Shown: positions 33,841-45,304, counted from the stretch's first letter. The stretch is 64,000 bases of DNA from Plumapathes pennacea (GCA_964036295.1 OZ038464.1:8914001-8978000); one strand, 5' to 3'. The notes: generated from the sequence alone by a model not told the origin. Program-made: numbers and translations.

Positions 33841-34567
33841 CAATCCCGGACAAAATGTGTTGACACATGCTTTAAATGTCGTACTTTTGTCAGAACTACC
33901 ATGCTGTGAGTCATCCAGTTCCAAAGAAAACTGCTTTTAATCACCTCCCCGTATCAATGTTGTAGCTTGAATTTAGAAGAGTTCCGGTGAACCGTTGCTA
34001 AATACCGTAAAATTCCGAAAATAAGCCCCTCCGAATATAAGCCCCCAGGGGCTTATGTTTGGGATTTTGCCCTCAAATATAAAATATACCAAAGCAAATT
34101 ATACATACCGGTACCATTACGGTTAAGCATTTTTTAATTTTGACTTAAAAGTTTATTGTCATTTACGTAGTGCACTCCTCACTCTCGCCTCGGCTTCACG
34201 CGTGTACCGTGTACCACAACTACCGTGTACCGTATGAACTATAAACTTGTGTTTAAAGTTGGCATGTTCAGAGAAATTTAAGTTGTCACGAATTTCTATA
34301 ATTAACGCCCAATATTATCATTTGCACATGGAAAAATTGCGGACACAGATTTCCCTCCAATTATAAGTCCAGCAGATTTTGAAACGCAAAGTTCCCTCCG
34401 AATATAAGCCCCTCCGAAAATAAGCCCCTCCCATTATATGCCCCCCCCCCAAAAAGACCTTCGAAAAATATAGTCCCCGGGGCTTATTTTCGGAACTTTA
34501 CGGTAGTTAATTTACCAACATTGAATGGGGGGAGGGGAGAATGTGTCAACACTTTTGTCCAAGATTG
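33841..34567. repeat. Tc1/mariner-like MITE (family T, copy 2), with nested MITE
   Basis: The left end CAATCCCGGACAAAATGTGT follows a TA (33839-33840). The right end is ...ACACTTTTGTCCAAGATTG. The family-typical CAACATTGAATGGGGGGAGG block lies at the right. A second element, 34005-34503, sits inside it. Confidence 0.6.
34005..34503. repeat. MITE with CCGTAAAATTCCGAAAATAA termini
   Basis: The inverted ends CCGTAAAATTCCGAAAATAA and TTATTTTCGGAACTTTACGG are each flanked by TA. Subterminal AATAAGCCCCTCC units repeat several times on both sides. It is nested within 33841-34567 and has no coding capacity. Confidence 0.75.
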
Positions 34568-34913
34568 TCTCCGAATACAAAATAGCAAGAAAGTAGCTTC
34601 TCGCATAGCTAAGAGTCGTAAAAAGCCTTCTATTTTGTTAAATGCGAGGGTTGAATGCAGTTCTAAAGTCTAGGTTGTAGCGGTAGTCTATTTTGGGATG
34701 CCAGAGGCCAAAAACGTAAGATTCATTTATAGGCCGGAGCCAGTGGTTCAATTCAGTTATATTGGATATTGATACTCAGAAAGCGACGACTGCCAAAATT
34801 TCACGAAGATGGTTATGTGAGTACACATGTTTCAAATTAAGAAATAAGGGCACCGTTTGCGAAAGTATAACATTAAATTGGTGCCGTTCCGTGCCCTGGA
34901 AAGCAACCTAAAT

Positions 34914-35320
34914 GCATTGCAGGATTGCAAATATCTCTGTAGCCGCTAAACATTTAGTCCCGACGAAACTTTCTGTGGCGACACGAAATACTTCTGGGAA
35001 GAAAACAAGCCGAAGACGGAAACCAAAGCTACGATGAGCTTTAGCCGCAAAACAATGGCGATTTATGCTTCACGGGCTCTGTACATGACATCTGTTGCCT
35101 CTTAAAATTCTTCTGCTTATCGTACATTGCCTGTTGAAATGTTTCTTTCATTCGATCATGTAGCCTTTGTTTCGCAATGGTCCTTGTATACCAGAAATGA
35201 AAAATACACCGAAATAGTCCTGAGTATTAAGTTTGCAGTCACAAATGTGAACACACTGTGAACAAAACCGCAATAATATTTTAAACCAGTGATTCGTGTT
35301 ACATTCCTCGCTTTCAATTT
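34914..35320 (+). repeat. Repeat family A, copy 2, left part
   Basis: Matches the interior of 11171-12308 from GGATTGCAAATATCTCTG onward. It stops at CTTTCAATTT, exactly where the Crypton-bearing insertion starts, and continues at 37381. Confidence 0.7.
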
Positions 35321-37380
35321 AAGAATTGGTTCATGCTTAGCGTGCGTATATCGAGTTAATGGATGCACGCGGGAAGTTTGGAGAGCACGAGAGAAGCGTA
35401 AGAGTTGCTTGAGGCGCAGCCGAGAGCAACTCTAGGTTCTTGAGTGCTCTCCATTCTTCCCAAGTGCATCCATAACTCGATATACGCACATCTAAAAGCA
35501 TGAACCAATTCTTTTATAACATAGCGACAACAACTTGGGCGAAAAACAATTTTTAATTTCTGATTAAATGCAAAATTTTCAAATGTCGCACAGAAGAATA
35601 ACAAACGCTCTCATTGGTTGATTGAAAGCACACCACAACTTTACATCTCTGTCATTTCTCTGTCAAAAAAACGACGAAAAAACTGAAAGTACTGTTAAAC
35701 CTGGCGGGGTGAAAGCTAGCAGCCCGCGATGTCTTTGGAATTTGTCACAATGTTTACATTTTGAACGGTACAATTATTGTTGAATATGAATCCAGGAAAA
35801 CTTGCTGTAGATTTCACTTCGGCCACGATGTTTTGAACCTCTTCACGATTGTTTACGCTGAGAGACTCTGGGGTTCCGGCGGCCAAGCTTCTTGACAGAA
35901 CTTCACTACAGTTGCGAAGCTGCGAAGTTGAAGGATGTGTGTTGTAGTGTGCGAGGCTTTGCTCGTTTCTGTGGCCGGAGATTGCCATTATGTGCTTGTT
36001 CGGGATGCCGGCGTTCGACCACAGAGTTATGGCAGTGGCCCTGACGCTGTGGTTGGTGTAGATCTTTGACAGCGCTGCAGCTTCGCTGATCTTTTTCATC
36101 ATGGCATCAAGTGTATTCACCTCAGGTGGACGGGCTTCGTACCACACGCTGTCTTCAACACGAAAGTTTTTCCTCGGGTATTGGAAAAACGGTTCGGAGT
36201 TTGGGCTTAAGTTGAATATGTACAGCTGCAGGGCCTTATATCCGTCATTGGCATCTTCTGTCTCGTACATTCTGGCGTACTTTTCTGTGCTTGGGACGTC
36301 TCCAACTCCACCTGGGTGGTTCTTTGTGACTTCATCGTGCGCCATTGTCACGTACCTTTGGCCACTTGGATCAATTTCAGCTTTAAAGCTGTCTTTTTTC
36401 AGCTTCCTTTGCCCTTCCCGGCCCCTTCTGCAGAAGAAAAGAACCATGTGGAACCATACGTTCCTCAGAAGTGCCAGTGGGTTGCTGTGTGACAGAGCCT
36501 GAGACGTCTTCAGCTTCACCAGATCTTCGCTTTCTATCGGTGGTTTGTGCATGGTGTTCTCCTTCCCTTGGCGCTTTAGACTCACAATTTGGGCGTTGAG
36601 CATCTCGTTGGACCTGTTGAAGCGTGGATCCGGTGACAATTTTAAGCCTTTGTTTAGGGGAGGTGCATTTAGGAATCTTTCAATGGCATGGCGAAAACCA
36701 ACGAGTGTTGATTTGCTGTACGTCTCTCCAGACTTGCTCCTGGCCTCTGCGTAAAATCTCCTCAGGTTTGTATCAAGCTGGCCAATGGACATTTCCTCAA
36801 CCGGTGTTTGAATTTTTTTTGCCGTGCACCAAGCTGAATGCGAGAAATGAGACAGGAAATGCTCAGTTTATGTGTTACAATCAAGGTATGTTATTTGTCA
36901 AATTGCACTGTTTATAGGTTTTATACCCCATTATTCCTGTCAAACATCTAATATCGTCAGTACTTCAAAGTATCGCTGGTTATAGAAAATAAACGCCGGT
37001 TTACCTTTCAATGTTCCCACAGACCAATTTGTGCTTTGTTTAGTTCTTTCCAAGTGTTTGTCCGCCAGAATTTGCTGCATTTGTTGTTCAGTTAATGTTG
37101 CAAAACGTCGCTCTCTTTTCCTTGTATCGTCGCTGCTTGTGTTTTTTCGGGCCAGGACGTCCATTTCCAGGGAAAATTTTGGAATATCTTCTTCCATTGT
37201 CGGGATTAAAATGTCTCGCTGCTTTGTTTGATTGAAGAGAAAAGTTTCTTGGCAAATAAAAACTTGCTCGCGTTATTATTTTGCTCACGTCATGTTATTG
37301 AGCACGGACGTGCACGATAAAGTTATGGAGCACGCTCTTCGACCAATCAGAACGTGGCTTATATCGCGACTATGTTATAA
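35321..37380. mobile_element. Crypton-type element inserted in repeat family A
   Basis: The family-A sequence is interrupted cleanly, and ATTTA is present at both junctions. The insert starts with an imperfect palindrome (35321-35513, arms of about 90 bp beginning AAGAATTGGTTCATGC). TTATAACATAGCGAC follows at 35514. The far end carries the inverse (CGCGACTATGTTATAA), giving about 13-bp inverted ends around the coding part. The two-exon tyrosine recombinase gene 35716-37197 is intact. Cryptons are not expected to have inverted ends, so either the ends are chance or this is a variant. Confidence 0.65.
35716..37197 (-). CDS. Crypton-type tyrosine recombinase (DUF3504-like), intact
   Basis: Two minus-strand exons join in phase: 37197-37005 (donor AAAG|gtaaac) and 36833-35716 (acceptor gcattcag). 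The product is 436 aa. The N-terminus (TKQSTNWSVGTLKAWCTA, then FYAEARSKSGETYSKSTLVG) matches the start of the animal KIAA1958/ZMYM/QRICH1-related recombinase family. The catalytic core shows an arginine box near 200 (CRRGREGQRKL), the HxxR motif NHSVRATAIT (His326, Arg329), the second His in ISGHRNEQ (352) and the nucleophile Tyr361 in AHYNTHP. No stops or frameshifts, so the protein may be functional or recently active. It would cut and rejoin DNA through a Tyr-DNA link. A host-domesticated copy is possible. Confidence 0.85.
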
Positions 37381-37545
37381 TTTATATTTGTTACAAAGCA
37401 CGAATACTCGAAAGCCTGATAGAAGAAACGCATTCAGTTAATACAAGAAAACACACAAGTATTGAAGCGAAGGCTGGATTGATCGTGGCCTCTGATTAGA
37501 AATAAGAGTCGAATTCGATTGTGCATAAGAAGAGATGTCAGAATT
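37381..37545 (+). repeat. Repeat family A, copy 2, right part
   Basis: Resumes with TTTATATTTGTTAC and continues through the CTCGAAAGCCTGATAGAAG and GTGGCCTCTGATTAGAA blocks before diverging. Confidence 0.65.
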
Positions 37546-38564
37546 TCGCCCCGAAATTTTTACCGGTTCCAGCAAGCGCAGCAAGCTGACGTTCGGAGAG
37601 AGGTAAGATGACACGCAACTAAACATATTTAGCCAGTTTTTAAGTTCAGTTGTTGCCGAAGACCGCCGTTCGGCGAACGACCAAAATCCCCATACATTTC
37701 TTTATAATTGCCAAAGGTCATGTTCTTTCGTAATAACAAAGGTATCATATTTTAATGTTGAAGGTTATATTTCGTGAACGCACGATTATCACACACTACT
37801 TCGGTTCTAATATCACACTCTAATCTAATATATTCAGTGAATTCATTATCTAGTCTAACAGCCCGTGTCCCGGATCTGGGTTCCAGTTCCTCTGGTCATG
37901 ACATCCCTTTCCCTTTTATAGACCTTAGTAAACATATATATATGTTCAACAGTCACACACAAAATCTTTGTATTTAGTCTCTTTCGTGCTTTTCCGGCTT
38001 CTTTTGGGCCTGTCACTGTTAGCTTGGTTTGGCTCCGTATCTGCGTCGGGCTCCTCCGGTCTTTGCTCGCATTCCTCTTCTGTATTCCTCGGTGCCGCGT
38101 TTCTCGCCTGAAGGTTATCGTCTGCACCGCGCTGCTCCAGTCTTAGGTCATCTGCATCCCTTGTCGCTATGTCGTCCGGATCAAATTCGTCCTCTGATTC
38201 GTCAAATGCTGAATCCCTGATTCCATTCTTGAGCATCTTCCAGTCCGCAAAGTTTCTTGTGCGTACTTTCGTATCACTTTTGGCTGTGATCATATCCCCT
38301 TTTATGCCAATGACGACCATCGGGACAGGGTCATATGAGGGCGTTAGGCTGTTTCTTCGCTCTTGTTTGCAAAGCACTAGGTCTCCTACTTTGATTTTCA
38401 TCACCGTCGTGTGTCTTTTATTGTCCGCATACTCCTTCTTCTTAGCTTTCTTGTCCCTGTCTCGTCTGCCCACCGTCTGGTCGTCCTGGTCGCCCTTGGG
38501 CTGTTTGCTGATCTCCGGGAGTTTTCCTTTCAGCTCGCGCCCAAACATAAGTTTGTTCGGGCTA

Positions 38565-38796
38565 CAATCACGGTCAAAAGTCATTGGGACGCTCCACTTA
38601 CACACATCCGGAGCACAATGTAAATCCGTACAACCTATGGGGGTCTTATATTTCTTGTTTTGAAGTCCCTCCCCCTCCCCTCCATTCAATGTTGGCCCGT
38701 GGTGCAGCTATAAGCCGAACCATGCTCAACTACCCAACATTGAATGGGGGGGAGGGGGTAAACTTGAAATCGTCCCAACAATTTTGACCATGATTG
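38565..38796. repeat. Tc1/mariner-like MITE (family T, copy 3), TA duplication
   Basis: The ends CAATCACGGTCAAAAGTCAT and ACAATTTTGACCATGATTG have TA on both sides (38563-38564 and 38797-38798). Interior CAACATTGAATGGGGGGAGG is shared with the other copies. It inserted in the Gypsy integrase. Confidence 0.8.
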
Positions 38797-38798
38797 TA

Positions 38799-40068
38799 TT
38801 TGTTCCGCAGAAGTAAAATCGCCGTTTAAGGTTCTTGGACTGAAGGGACGGGAAATATTTTGATACACCTTGGCAGATATTGTCTCAAGAAATCATTTTA
38901 TGTCTAGTTTATAAAAAATAGAAACGAAAAACTGTCCGCTAGCAGAAAATAGGGCCCACGTTAGGCTCATTCTAAAGGTTAAAAGCTCTGCTGACAGGAA
39001 ATTTATATATTTTTAAGTAGCTACATTTTACAGTAAGACGATCGACTGTATTGAAAAGATGCTAAACATATTTAGTGTAAAGGAAAATGGATCCTCGTTG
39101 AATTTCCTACTTGAAAGGGAATACAGTATTCACGTATGCCGAGTCTGGTACCAGGGTGCAGCTGTTTAGCGGTGGAAATTCGCCATGACGGCAAGTTTCA
39201 TTCACGGATTTTTGTTATAGGACTTGCTTATAACACCTGATATTTTGATGAATTGAATAATAATTCGTACAGCTTGCGAATAGCCGTGTTATGGCGGCGA
39301 CAACTGTTCATGTGACGTCAGACGGAGATTGCTCAACATTACACCAGACAATATTCCGTTGTTTGTTGTCAAATTTGGCCGTTTTAAAACAGTTAAAAAC
39401 TGGGAAAGTGTATTACCGTGAACAGTTATATCTAAAGCCCATATTGGTGCATAATCCGCTTAATGTTTCCCTCGTATAGAAGGAAAAACAACATTACTCC
39501 ACTGAACGACAACAAAAGAGATAATTAGATTCAAATCATTTGTTTGACTTTTAAGGGAGTAATGTTCTAAAAACAAAAAATGCTGTCGTGAAATTAGTAA
39601 AAAGTGCATTGAAAGATTTACCTAACGTTTGTCAAGCATATTGTATTTACAGTTTTGTTAAAAATATCTTGAATTTTTTTTATTTAGCATTTTACTGTGG
39701 ATTATTTATGGGAGTAATGACAAACTGGGCCAGACGAGGTCAAACAGAGAATCAAATTTCACTCGAGAATATGGCACCGCCTAATAAAAAGAATGCAACT
39801 GTTCTCTCCGAGTTCTGAAACACGTATCGCACGCTTGCTGCACTGCACGATGCTCTTATATCAGGCAGAATACAGTTCCTAAGCACACAATGTGACAAAA
39901 CGGCTTTAAGTAACGCAATCGGCACTTAACGGTAAAATATTACACACGTTTGTGAGTTGACTCCAACCAACTCTGAAATCACAGTTATCTTCTCTATAGA
40001 GCATTCATAAACATGCCCGAGTTTGGTGGTTGTAGCTCTTTTTCCCTTAGTTCCAGAAGCGTTTAAAC
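38799..40068. mobile_element. Second insertion within the Gypsy copy, unidentified
   Basis: This 1.27 kb lies between TA dinucleotides at 38797-38798 and 40069-40070, adjacent to MITE copy 3. Removing both restores the Gypsy frame. I find no matching inverted ends and no recognisable protein. A 62-codon frame at 39291 and a 76-codon frame at 39588 are not convincing. Confidence 0.4.
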
Positions 40069-40482
40069 TAGCTCCCGTAGTTGGGCGCTCTGTAGCTCTG
40101 TATGCTCTGACCTCCTTTCGTATTTCTTCCCGTACTGGTCTACCCTCCAATAATGCTATACGTGCAGTCTTTTTGATCCTCTGCATAACCCTTTCCACGT
40201 CACCATTGGCTTCCGCCCATCCTGGTGTTACTTTCCGGTGATGAAACCCTTCCTCGTCTGTGTACTCCTCAAGTCCGTGGCCATTAAAGGGGGGTCCGTT
40301 GTCCGACTTGATCTCCTCTGGAACTCCGAATAATTCAAATATTCTTTTGAACGTTGGCAGTGTTGCTTTCTCGCTGGTTGACCCAACAAACTCTACGACA
40401 GGGTATCTGGCCTATTGGCAATAGTATACGAGGGACAGATCTCCGTTCGCCATCGGTCCAGTTCCTCTGGTCATGACACATA

Positions 40483-40526
40483 TATCACTGTGTGACAGAC
40501 AGACAGACCCTCGGAGCCTGGGCTGC
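40483..40526. repeat. Broken end of the CACAGG..GGCCC palindromic MITE
   Basis: Contains ATCACTGTGTGACAG followed by GAGCCTGGGCTGCCCTGTG, matching the right end of 21075-21550. A possible counterpart (CCCCATACATTTCTTTATAA) lies at about 37690, so the second Gypsy copy may have landed in such an element. Confidence 0.5.
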
Positions 40527-41123
40527 CCTGTGTGTATACTAGAAATGAAAAATACACCGAAATAGTCCCGAGCATTGAGTTTGCAGTCACAAACACACTG
40601 TGAACAAAACCGCAATAATATTGTAAACAAGTCTCGTGTTACATTCCCCGCTTTCAATTTTATATTTGTTACAAAGCACAAATACTCGAAAGCCTGATAG
40701 AAGTGAAACGCATTCAGTTAAAAAAATAAGATAGACTAGTATTGAAACGAAGGCTGGAATAATCGTGGCCTCTGATTAGAATTAAGTGTTTGAAGTGAAA
40801 CTGTCAAAATTGATTCATAAAAAGACAAGTCACGCATTGCTCAGATTTACTCGGTGGGTAACCGTTTCGCTTCTAAGATCAAAAGGCAAAGTCGCTCAAC
40901 CTTTAAGAACCAAGTGTATGAGTGTTGTAATGATAAATTTATAGTTTAATCAGGTTTCATTTAAGCAAGGTGTCAAAAGCCAAGTTCTCTATACTGTGTG
41001 ATATATTTCTGGTGAGAAACTGGAAGTCTCCCGGAAGTTCCGCTCTTGTCCTTGCTTTCCATTTTAGTTTATTCTGCTCTCGACCCAACTAACGCCGCGA
41101 GCTCACTGGCAACGCCAGTCTAG
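40527..41123 (+). repeat. Repeat family A, copy 3 (3' part)
   Basis: Aligns with the second half of family A and ends with the hairpin ACTGGCAACGCCAGT, then CTAG (41120-41123) and T. Confidence 0.65.
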
Positions 41124-41130
41124 TTTAGTA

Positions 41131-42030
41131 AAATTTACCTGACGCGAGAGCGTGCGTTATTCTGCCAATTAGAACTAATTAAAATCACCTGATTCAGTTG
41201 CGTTACATGTCATTTTATGAAGCTTTTGGCCGTTGAGCGACACTTAAAAACTTTCACCGACGACAAAGAAGTTCTGTAGCCGACTTTTCCCTTCACTCAG
41301 TCGCTCTATTTGGGGCACGATTTGCACTTAGTAATGTATTGCTCGTTGTATGTGCGCTTGTCATGATGTATTATTCGTCTATTTTCGAGTGACTTTCACC
41401 CGCGCTTATCTCGAACAGGTTACACTGCCCACTGTTGAATATTGCAATTCGATGGAAATACGGGACCCTTGTATAGGATCATAAAAAACACACAAACTCT
41501 TATGGTCTAAAGCAATCTTCTCTTGAAACATGATTTGACTCGACGCGCACTTATTCAATTACTGTAAGCGGATGCTTCATTCAACTGTGAATTTCTAACT
41601 CGAGGTAATATAGGCTTACATTTCAGCCAAAATAAAGCAATCGGTGTTCCTCAAACTCCACCGCGTTTTCAAACTTTTCTGGAAAACCATTACGTGTAGA
41701 ATTAGAAAACCGCATTCAGACTGTAGATCTGGGGTACTTCAACTGGAAGCAATTCATCTTGACAGTGGTCCATCCCGCAGATGGTGCTGGTCCATCCCAG
41801 TCTACCCCAAAAAAATGCAAGTTCTTCTCTAGACTGTTGAATATACAAATACATGTACAGTGTAAGTTTTCTGAATTAGGAATTCACAAATATTCAGTTA
41901 AGGACAAATGCAATATTGTTGCTTTTTTTTAACAGTTACACACATACATGCATCACAAATTAAATACCTCATGTAATTCTTTTTTTACGAGCCCCTAACC
42001 TAACTTCCCTTTCGTGCCTTCCAGAATCAT
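41131..42030. other. No gene recognised
   Basis: Only short frames and low-complexity AT-rich sequence. Nothing supported. Confidence 0.4.
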
Positions 42031-42032
42031 AG

Positions 42033-42170
42033 GAGGCAGTGTGGCCGAGAGCTGAGGTTCCGGGTTCAAGTCTCGCTCTGACCACCAGCTGGATTTGCAA
42101 CACAGCAGCCCCGAGTTCAAATCCTCGACCATGCTGCATGTGTGTAAATAGCCAAGTTTGGATCCTTAAC
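42033..42170 (+). repeat. tRNA-derived SINE remnant
   Basis: GGCAGTGTGGCCGAGAGC resembles a tRNA-Ser/Leu A box, and GGTTCCGGGTTCAAGTCTCG contains a B-box-like GGTTCAAG. A tail follows with CTCTGACCACCAGCTGGATT, CCCGAGTTCAAATCCTCG and GTAAATAGCCAA. The spacing between the boxes is too short for a complete tRNA part, so it is internally deleted. This head-and-body arrangement is familiar from SINEs of anthozoan genomes. Confidence 0.65.
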
Positions 42171-42399
42171 AAATTTACAGTCAGGTTATGATATTTGGTT
42201 TCTGCATTTAAGGTATCCTGCGAATTTATTTATTTTTAATTAATCAATAAAACAGTAAAACAAGTTTTGTCGCGTGAAAACGCGACAGATGCTGGGATTC
42301 AAGTTTGGTGTGGCAAGTGTCCGCACGCACCATATGAATTGTTGAATAAGCAATCTCTGGACTAGAGCGAGACTCCCAAGAGTGATCAACTTCAATTTT

Positions 42400-42720
42400 C
42401 TCTTTCAATTTCTAACCCGAAAAAATATTATACAGTATGGGGAACTTGGCTTTTGATTTACTCAAATGAACCTGATTAAACTATAAGTTATAATTACAGC
42501 ACTCGTACATTTGCTTCAAAAGGATGAGAGAATCTACATTTTGATTTTGGGAGTAATTGCGTGACATATCTTATTTTCATGCATAATTGTTTTGACAGTT
42601 TGACTTCGAACATTTGTTTCTAATCGCAGGCCACGATTAATCTAGCCTGCGCTTCAGTACTTACCTGTTTTTCGTCTTCTAAATTGCGTTTCTTCTATCA
42701 AGCTTTCTAAATTTCCAGTC
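42400..42720 (-). repeat. Repeat family A, reverse-oriented fragment
   Basis: The reverse complement matches the stretch of family A that runs from the CGAAGGCT..GATTAATCGTGGCC block to the AGTTC..ACTGTAT block. It is diverged and truncated on both sides. Confidence 0.5.
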
Positions 42721-43229
42721 GGCCTGTTTCATTCTGAGCTATTATCACCGCGGTTTTGATGAATTCACGGCTGTTTGATGAGCTTATGTTAAAGCTGAAA
42801 AACCAGCCGGGAGCCACTTCAGCTTGTCGAAATGGTATCGTTTGATTATGTTTACTTTACTTCGCTTAGTTTTAACCGGCTGGACGAAGAAAAATGCAAA
42901 AGTGAATATAATGAACAATCAAAGCAGCGTTGCCGCTGAAAGCTCGCCCATTCCTGTTGGTCGATAGGGTTCACGTGGTTTTGTGTAAAAATTTGTTTTG
43001 CTTTTATAGTTAGTGAGACAATATTCATTTAACATCATAGAATCATAGAATCTGCTCAAAATTTTGCAGAAAGCACTCTAGTTGAACCCAGAAACTTCCA
43101 AAGAAGAATCTTTTAGGTTCACTATGTTTCTACTGTTCCATTGGTGACAAATAATTGTGTACGAAGCCAGGATTGCAGTCATGATGCTGTAAATAGTGCA
43201 GTACAAAATAATATAAATCAAAATGACAT

Positions 43230-43760
43230 TGTTATGTTATGTTTGTGCAGTTAGTTGCTCAAACAACAAAGATTGTGATTCTTCAGCTCTTGAGGAACGA
43301 AAAACTTATTTGAGAGATTATGAAAGAAAGCAAAGAATGGATCAACAATACCTTGCTAAAGAGAAACTAATGAGAAGGCATATGAAACAGAAAAAGTAAT
43401 CCCAAAGTAAAACAAAAAGAAAATGAAGGTAAGAAAATATACAGAGAAGGAAACTCAGATCGTGTGAAAGAAAAAGACAGACAGGCCAGAAAAGGAAAAA
43501 GGGTAAAAGATCCAGATCTTGTTAAAGGAAAAGAGACAAGCCAAAAAAAAAGGCAAAAAAAAAAAAAAAAAAATAATAATAATAAAAAAAAATCCACAAC
43601 TAGTGAGACTAAAAGAAAAACAGATGAAGCAAAAGAAAGAGTAAACAAATTTAAAACCATTGAGGGTCTTATTAAACAATTTCATGAAAATATTAAATGT
43701 GGGCCTGAGTATGTGTGTACTTGCTGTGATCAACTTTGGTACAAAGCTGGTGTAATTAGA
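43230..43760 (+). pseudogene. Helitron protein N-terminal fragment
   Basis: An early frame (MLCYVCAVSCSNN, then ERKTYLRDYERKQRMDQQYL) gives the basic coil that opens Helitron proteins. After a stop and frame changes, 43464 onward continues with a lysine-rich stretch and then KFKTIEGLIKQFHENIKCGP, EYVCTCCDQLWYKAGVIRC. The GPEYVCTCCDQLWY motif is highly typical of the zinc-binding region before DUF6570 in animal Helitrons. Coding sense stops at about 43760. Rep and helicase are absent, so the gene is dead. Confidence 0.75.
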
Positions 43761-44490
43761 TGTCATGAACATTTAATTTTAGTGTCGCTCAATCGCGGTA
43801 TATTTTCGTAATCACAGCACAATGGCCATGTAATTTCAGTGTCACTGTGTAGCAGTGCCCTACATTCGTAGAAATACCCAGACTCAATGGCCAAACAAAC
43901 TTCGAATGCTTGACGACCATGACAAACAAGAATGAATTCCAGAAACAACTTCCACACGAAGCTTCGACGTCTTCTGTTTGAACGTACTGCGTAACACGAC
44001 CATGCCCAAATTTGGAAATTGACAAGCTCCTTCTTTGGAAATTCCTTATTTGGAAGTCCATTGTTGACACAGAAGCCTGGAAGGACTCCGTGACAACTTT
44101 AACCACTTCGTGGGGCGAGCTTAAAAACCGCAAGAGCGCAAGTATACGTCAACAAAAATCTCACGTTGCATACTTTAAAACTCAGCCAAGAAAAGAAAGA
44201 CTTCCACACCGCTTGCAAGTGAATATTATCCAATCAAAATATAGTATTTTTGCTTACACGTCAATCAAAATTCAAAATCCTAGAGGGAGGACTTCTTTGA
44301 CCAATTGTCATGATACCTACGCTGTGGTTTTCGGGTGAAAACAATTATATGCTGGGCCCTTAGGCCCAGCATAATAAATGTGACATGGTTCTCACCATTA
44401 CATGTCTACATTGATTGAAGTTATGTTAAAATTAAAAGGATAGCATACATCTATACAATACTTACCATCGTCTGTTCCTCAGCTACTGGG
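43761..44490. other. Unassigned sequence with a GGGCCC hairpin
   Basis: Two overlapping frames of about 110 codons (43789-44133 minus, 44012-44338 plus) look like chance. At 44350-44376 TATGCTGGGCCC-TTA-GGCCCAGCATA is a strong small hairpin. Confidence 0.4.
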
Positions 44491-44705
44491 TGATCTGAAT
44501 TCCAAACATTAAGTAGGCCTGAAATCCAAAGCTGTTCAGGGCACTTAGATTTGATGTTGTACAGAATTTGGTGTTCACAGTTTCAATGTATACATCAAAA
44601 TTGGGTCTTTCACATTTGGACTTAAGCAACAATTGATAATCCATAATTTGGTTTACACACCAAAATTTAGTACGTTAATTTTGGTGGGGATCACATGCCA
44701 TACGT
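44490..44705. repeat. Repeat with phased ACCAAATTNTG units (copy 2, inverted)
   Basis: The reverse complement of this block matches 32590-32750 nearly base for base, including TGGATTATCAATTGTTGCTT and GAAACTGTGAACACCAAATT. Confidence 0.65.
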
Positions 44706-45036
44706 AATAAATAAAACGCAGTGGCTATTCGTACGGCGATTTGTATGCTATTCGTACGGGAGTCCAGAATTTTCGTTAATTCTATTAATTACTTATTCTC
44801 GCCAATCCAAAATAACATGTTTGTTTAGATGCAATAAGCAATTCTAGTGAGCGCCGCTTATTTGAGTAAGACGAATTTGCTCAGTCTCTGCATACCATGC
44901 GAACGGCTAACCTCGCGACACTTAGAGTTTTTACTCAGCTAATGTCACACAACTGTCCTTAAAAGGATGGACTACCAGACGAAAAACAGGTTGAAAATAA
45001 TTTCTAACAACTTTTAAACAGAGATAGAGTATATTA

Positions 45037-45118
45037 GTCGTGGTCACACTAGACACTTTTACCCTAGGGAAACCTCACTTTACCAAGGGTAACTAAAAGT
45101 TTTAAGTGTGACCGAGGT
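45037..45118. repeat. Lone end of the Harbinger-like element family
   Basis: AGTCGTGGTCACACTAGACA, then CCCTAGGGAAACCTCACTTT, matches the right terminus of 14132-14926 (inverted). The other end is missing. Confidence 0.6.
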
Positions 45119-45233
45119 CTCCACGGGGCGGCTCCTTGGCACTTTGTTAGTCCGCTCTTGGACATTTTTTAGGCTGTTTAGGCAATCTCATGGCATTTAT
45201 ATGTTTTCTTGTTTTGTTTTGTTTTGTTTTTGT

Positions 45234-45253
45234 TTTATTACTATTACTATTAC

Positions 45254-45303
<50 letters not shown>
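45234..45303. repeat. (ATT)n microsatellite, left part
   Basis: Tandem ATT/ACT triplets. The array is split by the Helitron pair and continues at 46152-46290. Confidence 0.95.

Positions 45304-45304
<1 letters not shown>

Larger units (their letters stand above)
37946..40470 (-). mobile_element. Gypsy retrotransposon (second copy), integrase to end of pol, interrupted
   Basis: The minus strand reads integrase core from 40470: ANGDLSLVYYC, stop, ARYPVVEFVGST, FGVPEEIKSDNGPPF, EANGDVERVMQ and YRATERPTTGAS, to 40071. After an interruption it resumes at 38562 with PNKLMFGRELKG, then MKIKVGDLVLCKQERRNSLT and an acidic tail ending at 37946. The frame would be continuous if the inserted sequences were removed at a TA dinucleotide (38563-38564 and 40069-40070). 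TGTCATGACCAGAGGAACTG occurs, on the minus strand, both upstream of the integrase (about 40470) and after the pol end (about 37902). These may be LTR starts left by a large internal deletion. Confidence 0.75.

Noticed and set aside
35716..36792. Phage or bacterial integrase from contamination
   Set aside because: It is split by a proper intron and its N-terminus matches the animal Crypton-derived family.
42033..42085. Functional tRNA gene
   Set aside because: A- and B-box-like motifs are present, but they are too close together and no acceptor stem can form. It fits a SINE head.
43367..43772. Phenylalanine-rich frames on the minus strand
   Set aside because: They are the complement of a lysine-rich A-tract region of the Helitron fragment and have no sense of their own.
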